DNA of 64,000 bases, taken from the NCBI GenBank assembly GCA_050950645.1, contig JBMNHZ010000001.1, positions 248,001-312,000 of the forward strand. The letters are read 5' to 3'. The notes under the pieces were generated by a model, which worked only from the letters and a program-made list of their open reading frames with translations, did no database searches and was not told the DNA's origin. Below are positions 7,722 through 16,564 of this stretch, piece after piece. The stretch comes from BRH-c25 sp012519325. GTDB lineage: Bacteria > Bacillota > Clostridia > Lutisporales > Lutisporaceae. Within the stretch, counting starts at the first letter, position 1. Every line of letters begins with the position of its first letter. The position numbers and the translations under genes were made by a program.

Positions 7722-8879
7722 TTATATATTAAGCAGTCTAGCCAGGGCAGGGTTTATCCCCAAGTTTTCCTTCAGACTCAGATACTCATCGTAGGTCTTT
7801 CTATTCCTGCTGCCCTTTTTGACAGCTCTAATCATCAAGTTCTTCGGAGTATCAAGGGGTGATATGTATTCGACTATGGAAACCTCATAGCCCATTGCTT
7901 CCAGAAGCAGTCCCCTGATGCCGTCTGTCAGGGCATCCGCTATCCTGGCCTTCAGCACTCCGTATTTTATTATTTCCTTAAAGGGCTTATATTCATATTG
8001 GCTGAGAAGCTCTCTGTGGCAGCACGGTATTACAACAATACCTCCGGCCTCGTACCTTACTCCTGCTGCAATGGCCATATCCGTAGCTACATCGCATCCA
8101 TGCAGGCTTATTACTATATCAATCTTCCTGTCGGGCTGGTAATTCTGAATGTCAACCTGCCGGAACTCCATATTCCTGTAACCCAGGTTCTGTGCTATTC
8201 TCCTTGAGGATTCTATAACCTGTTCCGATATGTCAAGGCCTATGAAATAGCAGTTTTTCTTCAGCTTCTCCTTAATATAATAATTCAGTACAAAAGAAAG
8301 GTATGATTTGCCGCAGGCACAGTCAAGCACCGTAATACTGTCTTTATTTTTCTGATCCTTTATAAGTCCCTCAACAAGCTCTACAAAGTGGTCTATCTGA
8401 TTATACTTCCTTATCATATCATTTTTTATCTTGCCTTCTGCAGTAAGGATTCCAATTTCCCTCAGTACGGCATCTGCTTCTCCCGCCTTGACAAGATAAA
8501 CCCTGTTGGTCCTTGCGGTAACATCATCATGGAAGTTCTCCGGTTCCTGCTCTCTGTCCATGTATTTTACCTTCACATTATTCTTCTCGGTTTTGATAAG
8601 AATGCTGCTGCCTCTCTCACAATAATTTATTATACAATCGTCATATTCTTTTCCTGAGTCTATTATCATTTCAGCTAGCCGGCCGATTGCTGCCGTGGTT
8701 TTGGTCTTCCCGAACCGGAAGATCAGAAGGTTTTCCCGGATTTCGACCGTTGCTTTTGCGGACTTTCCTTCCTTTATATATTCTATATCCATTCCCTTAA
8801 AGAACAATATGTTTTCTTCAAGTCTGGATTCTATGCTCTTCAGTATATTTGCAAGTTTGTTTTCCAAAGATTTCTGCAA
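7722..8879 (-). CDS. SAM-dependent methyltransferase (Methyltransf_32-like)
   Basis: A 385-residue protein. Residues about 170-330 form a class I methyltransferase: VLDCACGKSYLSF is the SAM-binding motif I, IGLDIS motif II, and VISLHGCDVATDMAI plus IPCCHRELL match the METTL25-like group. The N-terminal 160 residues are a separate alpha/beta domain I do not recognise. The substrate is unknown; the position directly after a pseudouridine synthase hints at RNA. Start is TTG 8879 behind GGAGGGGATATAG and touches the upstream stop codon, so translation is probably coupled. Confidence 0.85.
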   Translation of the reverse strand: MQKSLENKLANILKSIESRLEENILFFKGMDIEYIKEGKSAKATVEIRENLLIFRFGKTKTTAAIGRLAEMIIDSGKEYDDCIINYCERGSSILIKTEKNNVKVKYMDREQEPENFHDDVTARTNRVYLVKAGEADAVLREIGILTAEGKIKNDMIRKYNQIDHFVELVEGLIKDQKNKDSITVLDCACGKSYLSFVLNYYIKEKLKKNCYFIGLDISEQVIESSRRIAQNLGYRNMEFRQVDIQNYQPDRKIDIVISLHGCDVATDMAIAAGVRYEAGGIVVIPCCHRELLSQYEYKPFKEIIKYGVLKARIADALTDGIRGLLLEAMGYEVSIVEYISPLDTPKNLMIRAVKKGSRNRKTYDEYLSLKENLGINPALARLLNI

Positions 8880-9872
8880 CTATATCCCCTCCATTTCAAA
8901 AAGCGAAGAAACAATAAAAGCATCCCTCTGCTTAAGCCTGCTGCTGAACGACCTGCCCTTCAGATAGCTTATATCCTCATGTACTTCCTCAAAAATAACC
9001 TTATGGGCATGCAAAAATTGATGCTTCAGCCCGTATCTTTTCTTAAAAAATTCATTGGCTACCTTATCACCGTATTTTACGTCTCCTGCAAGTGGATGGC
9101 CCAGGTACGAAAAATGGGCTCTTATCTGATGGGACCTTCCGGTCACGAGCTCTACCTCCAAAAGTGAAAACTGCCTGTCCAGTTCTTTTATGTTTTCTGA
9201 TACGGCAAAGGTCCTGAAAAATGTATGTATCTGTTTGCCGTTTTCTTCTCCTTCCTCTCCGATAGAAACTATATTGCGGCCTTGGTCCTTCTTGAGAATT
9301 CCTTTTATCTCACCGCTTTTCTCCATTTTTCCCGCCACTATGCACAGGTACAGTTTTCTGATGCCTCTTTCTCTTATAGATTCGTTCACCGCTTTTAGAG
9401 TCTTATAGTTTTTTGCAATTATCACTATACCGCCGGTATTCCTGTCCAGCCTGTTGCATGCCGCAGGAGAAAATGTCCGGGATTCTGTGCCGCCCCCCTG
9501 CCTGTGAATATGGTATAATGCCCTGCCGATAAGCGTGTCGGTATCACCGGGTTTGTCAGGGTGAGTAAGCAAGCCTGCAGGTTTATCTGCAATCAGTATA
9601 TTGGCATCCTCATATATCAAATCAATGCTTTTCATTGGTTTTTCATGAGAAAACTCCTTAATATCTCCTGCATCCGGCTTTTCAATATACAGCTGCAGCA
9701 GATCCCCTTCATTAAGCATTTGATTTTCTTTCACTCTCCTGCCGTTCAGCTTGACCTTGTTTTTCCTGAAGAGCTTGTATATATCCCCTAAAGAATATTC
9801 CTTCAAATATTTTCTCAAGAACCTGTCTGCCCTTTGACCCGCTTCGTTTTCAGTCAACCTGATTTCAAACAT
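8880..9872 (-). CDS. RluA-family pseudouridine synthase with S4 domain
   Basis: A 330-residue RluC/D-like enzyme: S4 domain at about 10-60 (RADRFLRKYL, VKLNGRRVKEN), catalytic motif ACNRLDRNTGGIVIIAKN and C-terminal LVTGRSHQIRAHFSYLGHPL. It converts uridine to pseudouridine in RNA. Start ATG 9872 is chosen because AGAGG lies six bases ahead; a TTG at 9887 has no such site. It forms a two-gene operon with the methyltransferase. It is the third RluA-type gene within 5 kb. Confidence 0.9.
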   Translation of the reverse strand: MFEIRLTENEAGQRADRFLRKYLKEYSLGDIYKLFRKNKVKLNGRRVKENQMLNEGDLLQLYIEKPDAGDIKEFSHEKPMKSIDLIYEDANILIADKPAGLLTHPDKPGDTDTLIGRALYHIHRQGGGTESRTFSPAACNRLDRNTGGIVIIAKNYKTLKAVNESIRERGIRKLYLCIVAGKMEKSGEIKGILKKDQGRNIVSIGEEGEENGKQIHTFFRTFAVSENIKELDRQFSLLEVELVTGRSHQIRAHFSYLGHPLAGDVKYGDKVANEFFKKRYGLKHQFLHAHKVIFEEVHEDISYLKGRSFSSRLKQRDAFIVSSLFEMEGI

Positions 9873-9983
9873 AACACACCTCTGCAAATTATTTAATTAT
9901 CCTAATATATTTTGCACAGTCAAGCCCTAATTATAGCCTTAAGACAAAACAGGCCATAAGTAATAACTTATAGCCCAAACCTG

Positions 9984-10325
9984 CTATGCAATTCCCGGAG
10001 AGAACACGCAGTACAATACCAAATCCGATTCTCCCACATTTATTAATCCATGTTCGCTGCCTGCATTGGCAGCTATAATTGTTCCTTTTTCTGCTTTTTT
10101 CCTTTCACCGTTAATCAGCGCCGAGCCTTCTCCTTCAATTACATAAATTACTTCAAGCACCTCATGGGTATGGGGAAGGATTTCCCCGCCCGGCTTAACC
10201 GTAGTAAGATGTGCGGAGAGCCTGCCGTTTTCCTCTTGTTTAGTTAGCAGCCTGCCGTATACCTCATTGTGCTTTGGATTCTTTACCGGTTCAACATCCT
10301 TTTGGTTTCTGATAACTGATTGCAT
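9984..10325 (-). CDS. Cupin-domain protein
   Basis: The 113-residue protein is a single cupin_2 barrel with motif 1 (PGGEILPHTHEVLEVIYVIEG, metal-binding H-x-H and E) at about 45-65 and motif 2 (AGSEHGLINVG) at about 87-98. Cupins of this size bind a metal and may be isomerases, dioxygenases or sensors; the substrate cannot be inferred. Start ATG 10325 is behind GAGGTGTTTTA. The neighbouring MaoC gene lies 14 bp upstream, so both are likely co-transcribed. Confidence 0.85.
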   Translation of the reverse strand: MQSVIRNQKDVEPVKNPKHNEVYGRLLTKQEENGRLSAHLTTVKPGGEILPHTHEVLEVIYVIEGEGSALINGERKKAEKGTIIAANAGSEHGLINVGESDLVLYCVFSPGIA

Positions 10326-10339
10326 TAAAACACCTCTTC

Positions 10340-10753
10340 CTATTCTCTTGGAGCTATAACCAGAGCTTCCCCGTCCAGCACTTCAACTCCATCCTGGTTA
10401 TAGCAGCTTGTTTTTAATTTTACTCTGCCTTTCTCAAGCTTTTCAACCACCTCTGCAACGGCCTTGATAGTATCTCCGATTTTTACCGGAGCCTTGAAGT
10501 TGAGTTGCTGTGAAAGGTAAATTGTTCCCGGGCCCGGCAGCTGCATTCCCAGCACTGCAGACACCAAGCCTGCCGACAGCATGCCGTGAGCAATTCTTCC
10601 TCCGAATTTGGTGTTTTTCATGGCCTCATGATTTACATGAGCCGGATTGAGGTCCCCTGTTATTCCTGCAAACATATACACGTCAGTTTCGCTTATTGTC
10701 TTTTCAAAGCTTGCGGTATCCCCCACATTTATCTGTGTGTATGTCTTGCCCAT
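10340..10753 (-). CDS. MaoC-like (R)-enoyl-CoA hydratase
   Basis: The 137-residue protein has the hot-dog hydratase motif MFAGITGDLNPAHVNHEAM with catalytic Asp and His, followed by GRIAHGMLSAGLVSAVLG. It resembles PhaJ, which hydrates enoyl-CoA to (R)-3-hydroxyacyl-CoA. I take ATG 10753 behind GGAGGAGATGGA; the open frame upstream to 10867 is not coding-like. It probably forms an operon with the cupin gene. No other fatty-acid or polyester genes lie nearby. Confidence 0.88.
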   Translation of the reverse strand: MGKTYTQINVGDTASFEKTISETDVYMFAGITGDLNPAHVNHEAMKNTKFGGRIAHGMLSAGLVSAVLGMQLPGPGTIYLSQQLNFKAPVKIGDTIKAVAEVVEKLEKGRVKLKTSCYNQDGVEVLDGEALVIAPRE

Positions 10754-10859
10754 TCCATCTCCTCCTCCGAATATCTCTAAATATAAATATACCACGATAA
10801 GAATATAAATTAAATAATCAAGAAACAAAAAATGATACGAGTAGGTATGGTAGAACAGT

Positions 10860-10979
10860 TCAGGCACAGATAATGCAGCGCTCCCTCAGCCTGTCGATGT
10901 CAACTTTTATATAAGTCGCATTCGAATCAGCATCGGCATGACCAAGGATATATGTAGTGGCATCAACTGTTTGTAGGGG
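10860..10979 (-). pseudogene. C-terminal remnant of a tyrosine recombinase
   Basis: A minus-strand frame, too short for a gene, reads TTYILGHADADSNATYIKVD and ends IDRLRERC before a TGA at 10860. The LGH box and the following Tyr (NATY) are the end of the catalytic domain of integrase/XerD-type recombinases. Everything upstream is lost. It marks a former mobile element next to the broken genes that follow. Confidence 0.65.
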
Positions 10980-10985
10980 AGTTGG

Positions 10986-12332
10986 TCAGTTATCGACAGC
11001 CGTTTTTTCTATAACTGCCTGACTATTACACCGTACATTATTAATCCCTGCGTACAGCAATTCTAATAATCCTCTTACTTTTTTGCATATTTCTTCATTA
11101 CAGATGCCAATGATTTGATAAAACGTTTCTTCCGTAAGGTTCGCAGTCTCCTCAAATGTTCTGCCCTTGACAAGATCACAGAGGATCTCAACAACAACAT
11201 TTGCCGTAGGTTCACAGGAACATAGGTATTTTATTGAGGCGTTTTCCAGTTCCCCTGAATTTGGAAAATCCTCTTTTATTAATTTACGATAAAGCTTTAT
11301 GACTGCTTGATCCATGCTAAGTCCCTCTTTACTCATTTTATCTATTTTATATATAACTCCGTTCGACGAATATTTCATGGAGTGTATCCAAAAATACATC
11401 GCATTCGCTGAGGGTATTTCACAGCCGCATCGGAAGCAATTATGCCTGCGTTCAAATGCCTCTGCCCCTTTCTTAAGATGATAGGATTCATAGGTAGTAT
11501 TCCTTACGGTGCCACCTCCTACTATCACCGGTTCAACATAATCATTTCCCTCTATCCAATTCTCCGCTTCCGTTCCTATAAGCTCACTTTTTGCATAGAG
11601 TACACCCACTCCGCGGGGCCCGCACATCTTATGAAGCAAAAATGTAAGAAAATCCACATCCAAAGCAAGTACATCAACAGCCTGATGTGGTACTGTCTGT
11701 GCTCCATCCAGGAGCACACGGGCACCATACTGATGAGCAATAGAAATTATCTCTCTGACAGGAAGAGTAACTCCGGTGACGTTAGAAGTATATGCCATAC
11801 TCACAAGGCGCACCCTATTTGCCTTAAGGCATTGCTCATAGGCTTCGAGGTCAAATGAATCTCCTGAATTAGCCGCAGTATGAATGACCTTAATCAACCC
11901 TCTCTTCTGCAGGCGAAGCCACGGAACAAGATTCGAATTATGTTCCCGACCAGTCAAAAGCACCGCATCCCCAGACTTAAAGTTGAAGCCTAATGCCACT
12001 ATGTTGATAGCATATGTTGTATTTAGCGTGAAAATGATTTCCTGTTCCGATCGGGCATTAATAAATTCGGCAATTGCCCGCCTTGCTCCAACAATTCCAG
12101 CTTCAACATTCCCATCAATCAGCTGAGTCACTTCTCCGGCAAACCAGTGGTTGCTTCTTCTGCCGCCGCATGCGGGATAATCAGTATAGTATTTATTAAT
12201 TGCCATAAGCACTTGATTTGGAACCAGTGTCGTTCAAGCACTGTCAAGATAGACTGGAGGCTTGCCGTTCATACTCATTTCCAATGCGGGAAAACCCTTT
12301 CGGATATTGTTGAAAAAATCCTGATTACTCAT
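10986..12332 (-). pseudogene. Cysteine-desulfurase-like aminotransferase with in-frame TGA, joined to a NifU-like tail
   Basis: The true start is probably ATG 12332 behind AAGGAG. The product reads to VYLDSA, meets TGA at codon 33 (12236-12234) and continues in frame as TTLVPNQV, matching the YLDNAATT region of class V aminotransferases. Substrate loop, SMAYTSNVTGV, LLDGAQTVPH and the PLP-lysine motif FLLHKMCGPRGVGVLYAK follow. After GAEAFE (about 11430) a deletion and frameshift remove the small domain; AGIIASDAAVKY survives in another frame. The last 110 residues (GELENAS, LVKGRTFEETANLTEE) resemble a NifU-type scaffold. I read it as a decayed gene pair; selenocysteine at the TGA cannot be excluded. 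Confidence 0.6.
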
Positions 12333-12451
12333 ATTTCTCCTTATTACTAAAATATTATTGGGTTTCCCCCTCAAAATAAAATGTTGTTCTAAACAAAAAA
12401 TTCCAGGTTCTTTATATAAGCTAAGGACAATGGCAAGCTTTATTTCAATTT

Positions 12452-12526
12452 CTATTTACCCTTCAAAGCAGCCAGCACCTTTTCAGGTTTTGCAGGCAAG
12501 CTGTATATCCTTACGCCACAAGCATG
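12452..12526 (-). pseudogene. Tail of a molybdenum hydroxylase large subunit
   Basis: Twenty-four codons read HACGVRIYSLPAKPEKVLAA and a few more residues to a TAG at 12452. This matches the usual C-terminus of xanthine dehydrogenase/aldehyde oxidoreductase molybdenum-binding subunits (GVRIYELPAKPEKVL). No other part is left in 12333-12750, which otherwise is A/T-rich and shows only one large hairpin. Confidence 0.5.
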
Positions 12527-12643
12527 GTGCAATGATTGCTATTTTTGAGTCTCTCATCATTCCCACCCTTTTCATTCTTATTCATTTTAATTGGGCACCA
12601 GTTATAAATTTCTGAATATAATATGTCAAGACTCTTTCAAATT

Positions 12644-12681
12644 GAGCTTGCTCAATAGCTTAATAACTATTCAGCAAGCTC
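12644..12681 (-). terminator. Hairpin downstream of clpB
   Basis: GAGCTTGCT at 12644 pairs with AGCAAGCTC ending at 12681, with two mismatches further inside an A/T-rich loop. The T-run after it is weak (AATTTGAAAG), so termination is likely but not certain. Confidence 0.5.
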
Positions 12682-12750
12682 CTTTCTTACATGTATATTG
12701 TATTTGCTTAACATAAATATTTCAATTACATGAAAGTATTGAACTGTTCA

Positions 12751-15360
12751 TTACTCAGCAGCAGCACCCTTCCTGAACTTCAAATCCTTTTCGTCCGCAT
12801 CAATCAGTATGTTGTCCCCGTTATTTATTTCTCCGGCAATTAGAGCTCTTCCTATTGAAGTCTCCATTTTTCTTTGCATAAACCTTTTTAATGGCCTTGC
12901 TCCATAGACCGGATCATAGGAATTGTTAATGATATAATCCCTGGCATTATCACTCAGAGAGATCCCAATACTTCTGTCCTTAAGTCTTTCCGTAACCTGT
13001 TCAAATATCAGGTCAATGATTTTTCTGATCTGTTCTTTAAGAAGCGGCTTGAAAAATACAACATCATCCACCCTGTTCAGGAACTCAGGTCTGAAATGTC
13101 GTTTAAGCTCCTCATTCACGGCCTTTACAGCCTCTGGCCTCAGTGCTCCGTCATTGTCTACCCCTTCCAGAAGATGCATGCTTCCAATATTTGAAGTCAT
13201 TATAATGACGGTATTTTTGAAATCCACCCTCCTCCCCTGACTGTCCGTAAGCCTTCCTTCATCAAGTACCTGCAGGAATATATTGAAAACATCCTGATGA
13301 GCCTTTTCAATTTCATCAAAAAGCAATACGGAATACGGTTTCCTTCTGACTGCTTCCGTAAGCTGCCCTCCCTCATCATAACCCACATATCCCGGAGGTG
13401 CACCTATCAGTCTTGCTACTGCATGCTTCTCCATATATTCCGACATATCAATCCTTATTATACTGTCTTCACTGTCAAAAAGCGCTTCTGCAAGGGTCTT
13501 TGCCAGCTCAGTCTTTCCTACTCCGGTAGGCCCCAGAAATATGAAAGAGCCTATCGGCCTTCTGGGATCTTTCAGCCCGCTTCTTGCGCGTATCACCGCA
13601 TCAGCTACGGCAGAAACTGCTTCTTCCTGGCCCATAACCCTTCTGTGAAGTATGTCATCCAAACGCAGGAGCTTTTCCCTTTCGTTCTCCAAAAGCCTGT
13701 TCACAGGTATACCTGTCCATTTTGATATAATCTCGGATATTTCTTCTTCCGTGACCTCTTCCTTGAGAAGCTGCCCCATACCCTGCATCTTATCAAGGTC
13801 TGCCTTTTTAGCATTTAACTGCTTCTCCAGCTCAATAAGTTTGCCATACTTTAATTCGGCAACCCTATTCAGATCATATTTCATTTCTGCCTTCTCTATT
13901 TCCGCCTTTGTCTCCTCGATCTGCTTCTTAATTTCACGTATGTTCTTTATATTTTCTTTTTCAAGCTCCCACTGGGCCTTCATAGAATCGCCTTTGGACT
14001 TCAGTTCGGAAAGCTCCCTGTTCAAGGCTTCCAATCTCTCCTCAGACTGCTTGTCGTTTTCTTTTTTCAGCGCTTCTCTCTCTATTTCCAGCTGCATTAT
14101 TCTTCTCATTATCTCATCAAGCTCACTGGGCATGCTGTCAATTTCGGTACGCAGCATAGCAGCAGCTTCATCAATAAGATCTATGGCCTTATCCGGAAGA
14201 AACCTGTCGCTTATATATCTGTTTGAAAGAACTGCAGCCGATATTAATGCATTGTCCTGTATCCTTACGCCGTGGTGTATCTCGAATTTCTCCTTGAGCC
14301 CCCTGAGTATTGATATAGTATCCTCCACATCCGGGGCATCAATTAGCACCGGCTGGAATCTTCTTTCAAGAGCCGCATCCTTTTCAATGTTCTTCCTGTA
14401 CTCATCCAGAGTTGTAGCTCCTATGCAGTGCAGTTCACCCCTTGCCAGCATTGGCTTCAATAGGTTGCCTGCATCCATTGCCCCTTCTGCCTTTCCTGCT
14501 CCCACAATGTTGTGGATTTCATCTATGAACATGATGATTCTGCCGTTTGATTTCTCTACTTCCTTCAGGACTGCTTTGAGCCTTTCCTCAAATTCGCCCC
14601 TGTACTTTGCACCGGCAATAAGCGCACCCATGTCGAGGGAGAAAATTGTCTTATTCTTCAGCCCCTCAGGCACATCACCCTTCATAATCCGTTGGGCCAG
14701 ACCTTCTACTGCGGCAGTTTTCCCTACCCCCGGCTCTCCTATAAGCACAGGATTGTTTTTTGTTCTCCTGGACAGTATCCTGATTATTCTCCTGATTTCA
14801 TTGTCCCTGCCTATCACAGGATCAAGCTTCCCTTTGCGTGCATCCTCTACCAGATCACGGCCGAACTTTTCCAGTGCTTCATAAGTTCCTTCAGGATTCT
14901 GGCTGGTAATACGCTGATTGCTTCTTACAGTAGAAAGCTCTCTTAAAAATTTATCTCTCGTTATACCGTATTTCTTAATAACTTTTGAAGAGGGTGTATT
15001 TGTTTCATCAATCAATGCTAAGTAAATATGCTCTACACTTATATATTCATCCTGAAATTTTCGTGCTATCTCCTCAGCTTTTATGAATAGTTCTTCGAAC
15101 CTTCTGGAAACATAAGGAAAAGAGGCTGCCTTTCCATATACCTTGGGAATTTTTTCAAGAAGGTCAGTTATATCTTTATAGTAGAAATCAAAGGGTACAT
15201 TCATTTTTGTAAGCAGCCTCGGAATTAAGCCTTCATTCTGCAAAATTATTGCATAATGCAGATGCTCTCCTTCAATGGTCTGATGATTATACTTTATTGC
15301 CAGGCTCTGTGATTCCAGAACAGCCTCTTGGGCCTTTTGCGTTAATTTATTAATATCCAT
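12751..15360 (-). CDS. clpB: Disaggregase ClpB
   Basis: The 869-residue protein has the full ClpB layout: N-domain (1-145), first AAA+ domain with Walker A GEPGVGKT (208-215), the long coiled-coil M-domain (about 400-520) that distinguishes ClpB from ClpC, and second AAA+ domain with GPTGVGKTE (about 605). It is a cytosolic hexamer that works with DnaK to pull apart protein aggregates. Start ATG 15360 lies 8 nt behind GGAGG. A CtsR-type operator and a good sigma-A promoter lie directly upstream, so heat control by CtsR is likely. Confidence 0.97.
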   Translation of the reverse strand: MDINKLTQKAQEAVLESQSLAIKYNHQTIEGEHLHYAIILQNEGLIPRLLTKMNVPFDFYYKDITDLLEKIPKVYGKAASFPYVSRRFEELFIKAEEIARKFQDEYISVEHIYLALIDETNTPSSKVIKKYGITRDKFLRELSTVRSNQRITSQNPEGTYEALEKFGRDLVEDARKGKLDPVIGRDNEIRRIIRILSRRTKNNPVLIGEPGVGKTAAVEGLAQRIMKGDVPEGLKNKTIFSLDMGALIAGAKYRGEFEERLKAVLKEVEKSNGRIIMFIDEIHNIVGAGKAEGAMDAGNLLKPMLARGELHCIGATTLDEYRKNIEKDAALERRFQPVLIDAPDVEDTISILRGLKEKFEIHHGVRIQDNALISAAVLSNRYISDRFLPDKAIDLIDEAAAMLRTEIDSMPSELDEIMRRIMQLEIEREALKKENDKQSEERLEALNRELSELKSKGDSMKAQWELEKENIKNIREIKKQIEETKAEIEKAEMKYDLNRVAELKYGKLIELEKQLNAKKADLDKMQGMGQLLKEEVTEEEISEIISKWTGIPVNRLLENEREKLLRLDDILHRRVMGQEEAVSAVADAVIRARSGLKDPRRPIGSFIFLGPTGVGKTELAKTLAEALFDSEDSIIRIDMSEYMEKHAVARLIGAPPGYVGYDEGGQLTEAVRRKPYSVLLFDEIEKAHQDVFNIFLQVLDEGRLTDSQGRRVDFKNTVIIMTSNIGSMHLLEGVDNDGALRPEAVKAVNEELKRHFRPEFLNRVDDVVFFKPLLKEQIRKIIDLIFEQVTERLKDRSIGISLSDNARDYIINNSYDPVYGARPLKRFMQRKMETSIGRALIAGEINNGDNILIDADEKDLKFRKGAAAE

Positions 15361-15378
15361 GCTGTTAACCTCCAAATA

Positions 15379-15401
15379 TTTGACTTTGACTTTCTTTGAC
15401 T
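15379..15401 (-). promoter_or_regulatory. CtsR operator with an extra heptad
   Basis: On the minus strand AGTCAAA-GAA-AGTCAAA (15401-15385) matches the CtsR consensus RGTCAAANANRGTCAAA at every position. A third AGTCAAA (15385-15379) overlaps the second by one base. The site lies between the -10 box and the clpB ribosome binding site. Confidence 0.85.
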
Positions 15402-15410
15402 TTTAATTAT

Positions 15411-15439
15411 TTTATATCATATCTTCATTTCGATTGCAA
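15411..15439 (-). promoter_or_regulatory. Sigma-A promoter of clpB
   Basis: TTGCAA (15434-15439) and TATAAA (15411-15416) are separated by 17 bases on the minus strand; transcription would begin at the CtsR operator. Confidence 0.75.
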
Positions 15440-15520
15440 GCTAAAGTTGGAATCAGACCAATAATATTACACTAATATTATTCTCAATTCAGTAAAACAT
15501 AATATCAGGAGGTGATATAA

Positions 15521-15721
15521 ATGGCTAGGAATAATCAAAAAGTAGTACCTCAGGCAGCAGCAGCACTTGACAGGATGAAATTTGAAGTAGCATCCGAAGT
15601 AGGTGTAAATTTAAAAGAAGGATATAATGGTGACATTACGTCAAGAGACGCAGGCAGAGTAGGCGGAACAATGGTGAAGAGATTAATCGAGCAGGCTGAA
15701 AGAAGCATGTCCGGTAGATAA
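15521..15721 (+). CDS. Alpha/beta-type small acid-soluble spore protein
   Basis: A 66-residue SASP with both family signatures: the germination-protease cleavage region KFEVASEVGV and the DNA-binding LKEGYNGDITSRDAGRVGG followed by MVKRLIEQAE. It coats and protects spore DNA and is degraded at germination. The ribosome binding site AGGAGGTGAT is strong, as usual for these abundant late forespore products. Sigma-G control is expected from the family; I could not identify a convincing sigma-G promoter. Single gene with its own terminator. Confidence 0.95.
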   Translation: MARNNQKVVPQAAAALDRMKFEVASEVGVNLKEGYNGDITSRDAGRVGGTMVKRLIEQAERSMSGR

Positions 15722-15728
15722 TATTATT

Positions 15729-15762
15729 AAAAGACCATAGCTCTCGAGCTATGGTCTTTTAT
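15729..15762 (+). terminator. Terminator of the SASP gene
   Basis: A perfect 14-bp stem (AAAAGACCATAGCT with AGCTATGGTCTTTT, loop CTCG) works for the + strand and can also stop the converging acetyltransferase transcript. Confidence 0.9.
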
Positions 15763-15837
15763 AGACTATCCTCCGACATACCAGGCATCTCCTTTGGCAA
15801 AGCCTCAGCGGCAATGCTGACGTTAAGACCAGGACAG

Positions 15838-16461
15838 CTATTCCGCTTTTTTATGATATATCAAATCAGTATAAAGAATGTTATTGTACTTTTCATAACG
15901 AAACCCTGCAAGACTGTACTTCTGCTTTTTCCTGAACTGTAGGGAAGCAAAATTTGGCTGAGGGCTTATTATAGTCTCGGCGAAAATATGCTCTATGCCT
16001 TCAACCTTCAAATCCTCCAGCAGCCTTTTATAAATAAGGCTTCCTATTCCCATTCCGGTCAAATCTGCAAATACTGCAGTTTTATCAACTACTATAAAAT
16101 TATTCAACCAGCTTAAATCAAATTCCGGATTCCAGTACACGTCTTGAATCCAGTTGGGGTTCTCCTTTAACCATTCCTTTTTGGTATAAGCCATCATAAA
16201 TCCGTAAATTTTATCATATTCAGCAACATAAAAATATTCCAAATTTTCAATCCAATGACCAATCTTCTTTTTATAATAGAAAGGCTTTGATAAATAATCA
16301 TCTATCAGAAAACCCTGTTCAGATATTTTTTCAGAGGTTCCCACGCTGGATGCAACGTCATATATCCCATTGATATCACTGCTTTGGGCTTTTCTCACTC
16401 TGAGCAGCTTTTTTAGATGATATGGATTCACAACACTGTATGAATTGGTTACTGCAGACAT
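15838..16461 (-). CDS. GNAT-family N-acetyltransferase
   Basis: The 207-residue protein has the GNAT fold order: N-terminal VRKAQSSDINGIYDVAS, a central strand FYVAEYDKIYGFMMAY, the acetyl-CoA pyrophosphate loop GMGIGSLIYKRLLEDL (about 136-151) and a C-terminal LAGFRYEKYN segment. The acceptor is unknown. Start ATG 16461 lies behind AAAGGAGGTATTGAA. A c-di-AMP riboswitch plus terminator precede it directly on the same strand, so its expression is probably tied to c-di-AMP, an unusual regulation for such a gene. Confidence 0.85.
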   Translation of the reverse strand: MSAVTNSYSVVNPYHLKKLLRVRKAQSSDINGIYDVASSVGTSEKISEQGFLIDDYLSKPFYYKKKIGHWIENLEYFYVAEYDKIYGFMMAYTKKEWLKENPNWIQDVYWNPEFDLSWLNNFIVVDKTAVFADLTGMGIGSLIYKRLLEDLKVEGIEHIFAETIISPQPNFASLQFRKKQKYSLAGFRYEKYNNILYTDLIYHKKAE

Positions 16462-16522
16462 TTCAATACCTCCTTTTTCTTAATAAAGGAGGTGCCGGGC
16501 GATAGAGAGTAATTTGGGATAT

Positions 16523-16546
16523 AAAAAACCGTGGAGCAAACCACGG
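16523..16546 (-). terminator. Expression-platform terminator of the c-di-AMP riboswitch
   Basis: CCGTGG and CCACGG pair around a 6-base loop and are followed by TTTTTT on the minus strand, between the aptamer and the acetyltransferase start. Confidence 0.85.
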
Positions 16547-16564
16547 CTGCAATTACATCAAATT

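Noticed and set aside
9951..9974. Terminator after the cupin gene
   Set aside because: An imperfect hairpin is present but no T-run follows.
12358..12615. 85-codon + strand frame
   Set aside because: No ribosome binding site and atypical composition; the opposite strand holds the molybdenum-hydroxylase remnant.
13652..14884. Long + strand open frame antisense to clpB
   Set aside because: Ser/Leu/Phe-rich translation without domain or ribosome binding site; it mirrors the codon pattern of the intact clpB on the other strand.
15465..15510. Sigma-G promoter before the SASP gene
   Set aside because: CATAATA occurs but the -35 element is missing and the spacing to the ribosome binding site is too short.
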